Shown piece after piece: positions 6,828 to 8,128 of a stretch of DNA of 8,128 bases. The DNA lies in contig JAAYZQ010000256.1 in assembly GCA_012514775.1 (NCBI GenBank), positions 1 through 8,128 on the forward strand. The letters run 5' to 3'. Under the pieces are notes generated by a model, which saw nothing but the letters and a program-made list of their open reading frames with translations, did not search any database and was not told where the DNA came from. This DNA is from Anaerolineaceae bacterium. GTDB lineage: Bacteria; Chloroflexota; Anaerolineae; JAAYZQ01. The stretch's first letter is position 1, and each line of letters begins with the position of its first letter. The translations under genes and the position numbers were made by a program.

Positions 6828-8011
6828 CGTTGACCAAGATCACCATCTGCGGTGCGGGCAATGGCGCCCACACGCTTTTGCCCATCGCCGCCCAGAACCT
6901 CTCCTGCGACGTCGACCTCTACGCGCCCTTCGGCGACGAAGCCCAGCGCCTCGCCGCCGGCATGGCCCGCGCCGGAGGCCTGGAGACCACCGGCGCGGTG
7001 CAGGCCACGGCCCGACCTCGCCGCATCAGCGCCAACCCGGAGGAGGTGATCCCAGGCTCCGAGATGGTGGTACTGGTCCTGCCCGCCTTTGCCCACGAGG
7101 ACACCCTGCGCCAGATTGGACCCTACCTCGAGCGGGACGCCTGGGTCGGCGCCATCCCGGCCCGGGGCGGTTTTGACTATTGTGCCGCCTCGGTCATGGC
7201 CAGCTTGGCCCGTCCCGATGTGCGCCTTTTCGGACTGCAAACGCTGCCCTGGGCCTGCCGCATCGAGACCTACGGCCAGCGGGTCCACGTGCTCGGCGTC
7301 AAGGACGCCGTGGACGTGGCCAGCCGGCCCGCTGTAGAGATCGGCGCCATTGTGCCCATCCTGGAGCGGATGTTGGGCCTGCGCGTCGGCGCGGCGGCCA
7401 CCCTGCTGGCCCTCACCCTGGCCAACACGGGACAGATCATCCACCCCGGCATTATGTACGGCCTGTTTGCCCGATGGGACGGCACGACTTTTGGCCGCGA
7501 CGAGGTGCCCCTGTTCTACCAGGGCCTGAGCGAGGAGGGCGCCGCAACCCTGGCCGCCTTGAGCGACGACGTGCAGGCCATCCGCGCCCGCCTGGAGGGT
7601 GCGCTGGACCTGACCGCTGTGCGCCCGCTGGACACCTGGCTCCGGCACAGTTACGGCGAGGCCATCGCCGACGCATCGTCCCTGCACAGCGCCTTTGTCA
7701 CCAACCGGGCCTACGCCGGGCTCAAAGCACCGGTGCGCGAGGTGGCCCCGGGCCGCTTTGTGCCCGATTTCGGCGCCCGCTACCTGGCCGAAGATGTACC
7801 CTTTGGTCTGGCCGTCAGCCGGGCCATCGCGGTCCTGGCGAAGGTCGACACGCCGGCCCTGGACCGGGTCATCACCTGGGCCGGCGAACGCCTGGGCAAA
7901 GACTATCTCGGCCGGGATGTGGGCCTGGCCCGCATCCCGCAGAACTATAGCCTGGACAGCCTCGAGCGGCTGGTAGGTTTCGCGAAAGAGAACCTCGAGA
8001 TCGTAGAGTAG
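6824..8011 (+). CDS. NAD(P)-dependent octopine/nopaline dehydrogenase-family oxidoreductase
   Basis: This 395-residue cytoplasmic protein has the two-domain plan of opine dehydrogenases. An N-terminal Rossmann domain carries the dinucleotide-binding GAGNGAH (10-16) and VLVLPAFAHED (83-93). The C-terminal helical Octopine_DH domain has NTGQIIHPGIMYG (201-213), where His207 corresponds to the catalytic histidine of the family, and FVPDFGARYLAEDVPFGLAV (312-331), a strongly typical block. Family enzymes reversibly join or split an amino acid and a 2-oxo acid through a secondary amine, using NAD(P)H or NAD(P)+. The ATG at 6824 overlaps the TGA of the C45 gene (ATGA), with AAGGA 8 nt upstream. Next to an importer and a hydrolase, oxidative opine breakdown is the favoured direction, but synthesis is possible. 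Amino and keto substrates cannot be told from sequence. Confidence 0.9.
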   Translation: MTLTKITICGAGNGAHTLLPIAAQNLSCDVDLYAPFGDEAQRLAAGMARAGGLETTGAVQATARPRRISANPEEVIPGSEMVVLVLPAFAHEDTLRQIGPYLERDAWVGAIPARGGFDYCAASVMASLARPDVRLFGLQTLPWACRIETYGQRVHVLGVKDAVDVASRPAVEIGAIVPILERMLGLRVGAAATLLALTLANTGQIIHPGIMYGLFARWDGTTFGRDEVPLFYQGLSEEGAATLAALSDDVQAIRARLEGALDLTAVRPLDTWLRHSYGEAIADASSLHSAFVTNRAYAGLKAPVREVAPGRFVPDFGARYLAEDVPFGLAVSRAIAVLAKVDTPALDRVITWAGERLGKDYLGRDVGLARIPQNYSLDSLERLVGFAKENLEIVE

Positions 8012-8128
8012 GGACGACCGTGGGGCAGGGCTATTGCAAGGTCGGCCAAGACGTGGTGCGGCGCAAGATGGATGCTGCCTGCGGGTACGCAGGCGCTTAT
8101 GCGCGAGGGTACTCGCGGCGGGCATGAC
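8012..8128 (+). other. Downstream spacer, possible start of a further gene
   Basis: All three plus frames are nearly open here, so frame alone decides little. A GTG at 8020 gives a 35-codon frame ending in TGA at 8125-8127, overlapping an ATG at 8124 in the same ATGA manner as the 6824 junction. An ATG at 8072 gives a frame open to the window edge (MLPAGTQALMREGT and on). None has a convincing ribosome site. A co-directional gene starting at or just beyond the window end is plausible but not shown. Confidence 0.3.
8077..8117 (+). other. Pair of hairpins with identical GGTA loops
   Basis: gcctgcg-ggta-cgcaggc (8077-8094, 7-bp perfect stem) and cgcgag-ggta-ctcgcg (8102-8117, 6-bp perfect stem) stand 7 nt apart. 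The stems differ but the tetraloop is the same. No T-run follows, so a classical terminator is unlikely; an RNA element, a protein-binding repeat or chance in GC-rich sequence remain possible. Confidence 0.45.

Noticed and set aside
6782..8125. 447-codon open frame on the minus strand
   Set aside because: It lies exactly opposite the opine-dehydrogenase-family gene, which has strong family motifs. The antisense product has no recognisable domain, and such frames are expected opposite GC-rich genes.
8020..8127. 35-codon GTG frame after the oxidoreductase gene
   Set aside because: The overlap of its stop with ATG 8124 is suggestive, but there is no clear ribosome site or family match, and the other two frames are equally open; not called as a gene.

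Overview
The window looks like part of a GC-rich bacterial chromosome, most likely from a member of the Chloroflexota (Anaerolineae-like). The main clue is the lipoprotein transport component. After its lipobox cysteine it carries a Val/Glu/Lys-rich spacer ending in Pro/Thr/Ala, a style common in Chloroflexota solute-binding proteins. This is a family-style inference, not a phylogenetic result. Four of the six genes whose ends are visible stop with TAG and two with TGA.

The layout is two divergent operons around a 607-bp intergenic region (4231-4837). Leftward (minus strand) come a family-5 solute-binding lipoprotein (4230 to 2497), a DppB/OppB-type permease (2357 to 1347), a DppC/OppC-type permease (1323 to 388) and, 8 nt further on, the first 126 codons of an MttB-superfamily methyltransferase (379 to the window edge). 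Rightward (plus strand) come an RpiR-family HTH-SIS regulator (4838-5704), a peptidase C45 / penicillin-N-acyltransferase-like Ntn hydrolase (5727-6827) and an octopine/nopaline-dehydrogenase-family oxidoreductase (6824-8011, with a 4-nt ATGA overlap). The last 117 bases hold two hairpins with the same GGTA loop and possibly the start of another gene.

The rightward operon has a near-consensus sigma70 promoter (TTGACA, 17 bp, TATACT). Its predicted transcript begins almost at the Shine-Dalgarno sequence, which fixes the rpiR-family start at 4838 and not at the longer upstream ATG. The shared region also holds several hairpins, a tandem 12-bp repeat and a dyad beside the promoter that could be an operator.

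As a working model (inference), the locus imports and breaks down an opine-like, N-acylated and/or N-methylated amino compound. The ABC importer brings it in, the C45 enzyme hydrolyses an amide, the opine-dehydrogenase-like enzyme oxidises a secondary amine, and the MttB-like enzyme removes a methyl group to a corrinoid partner. The RpiR-family protein would regulate both arms. The importer ATPases and any corrinoid protein are not in the window. A biosynthetic or metallophore role (an opine dehydrogenase beside a nickel/peptide/opine-type importer) is the main alternative. No mobile element, tRNA, rRNA or CRISPR array was seen.
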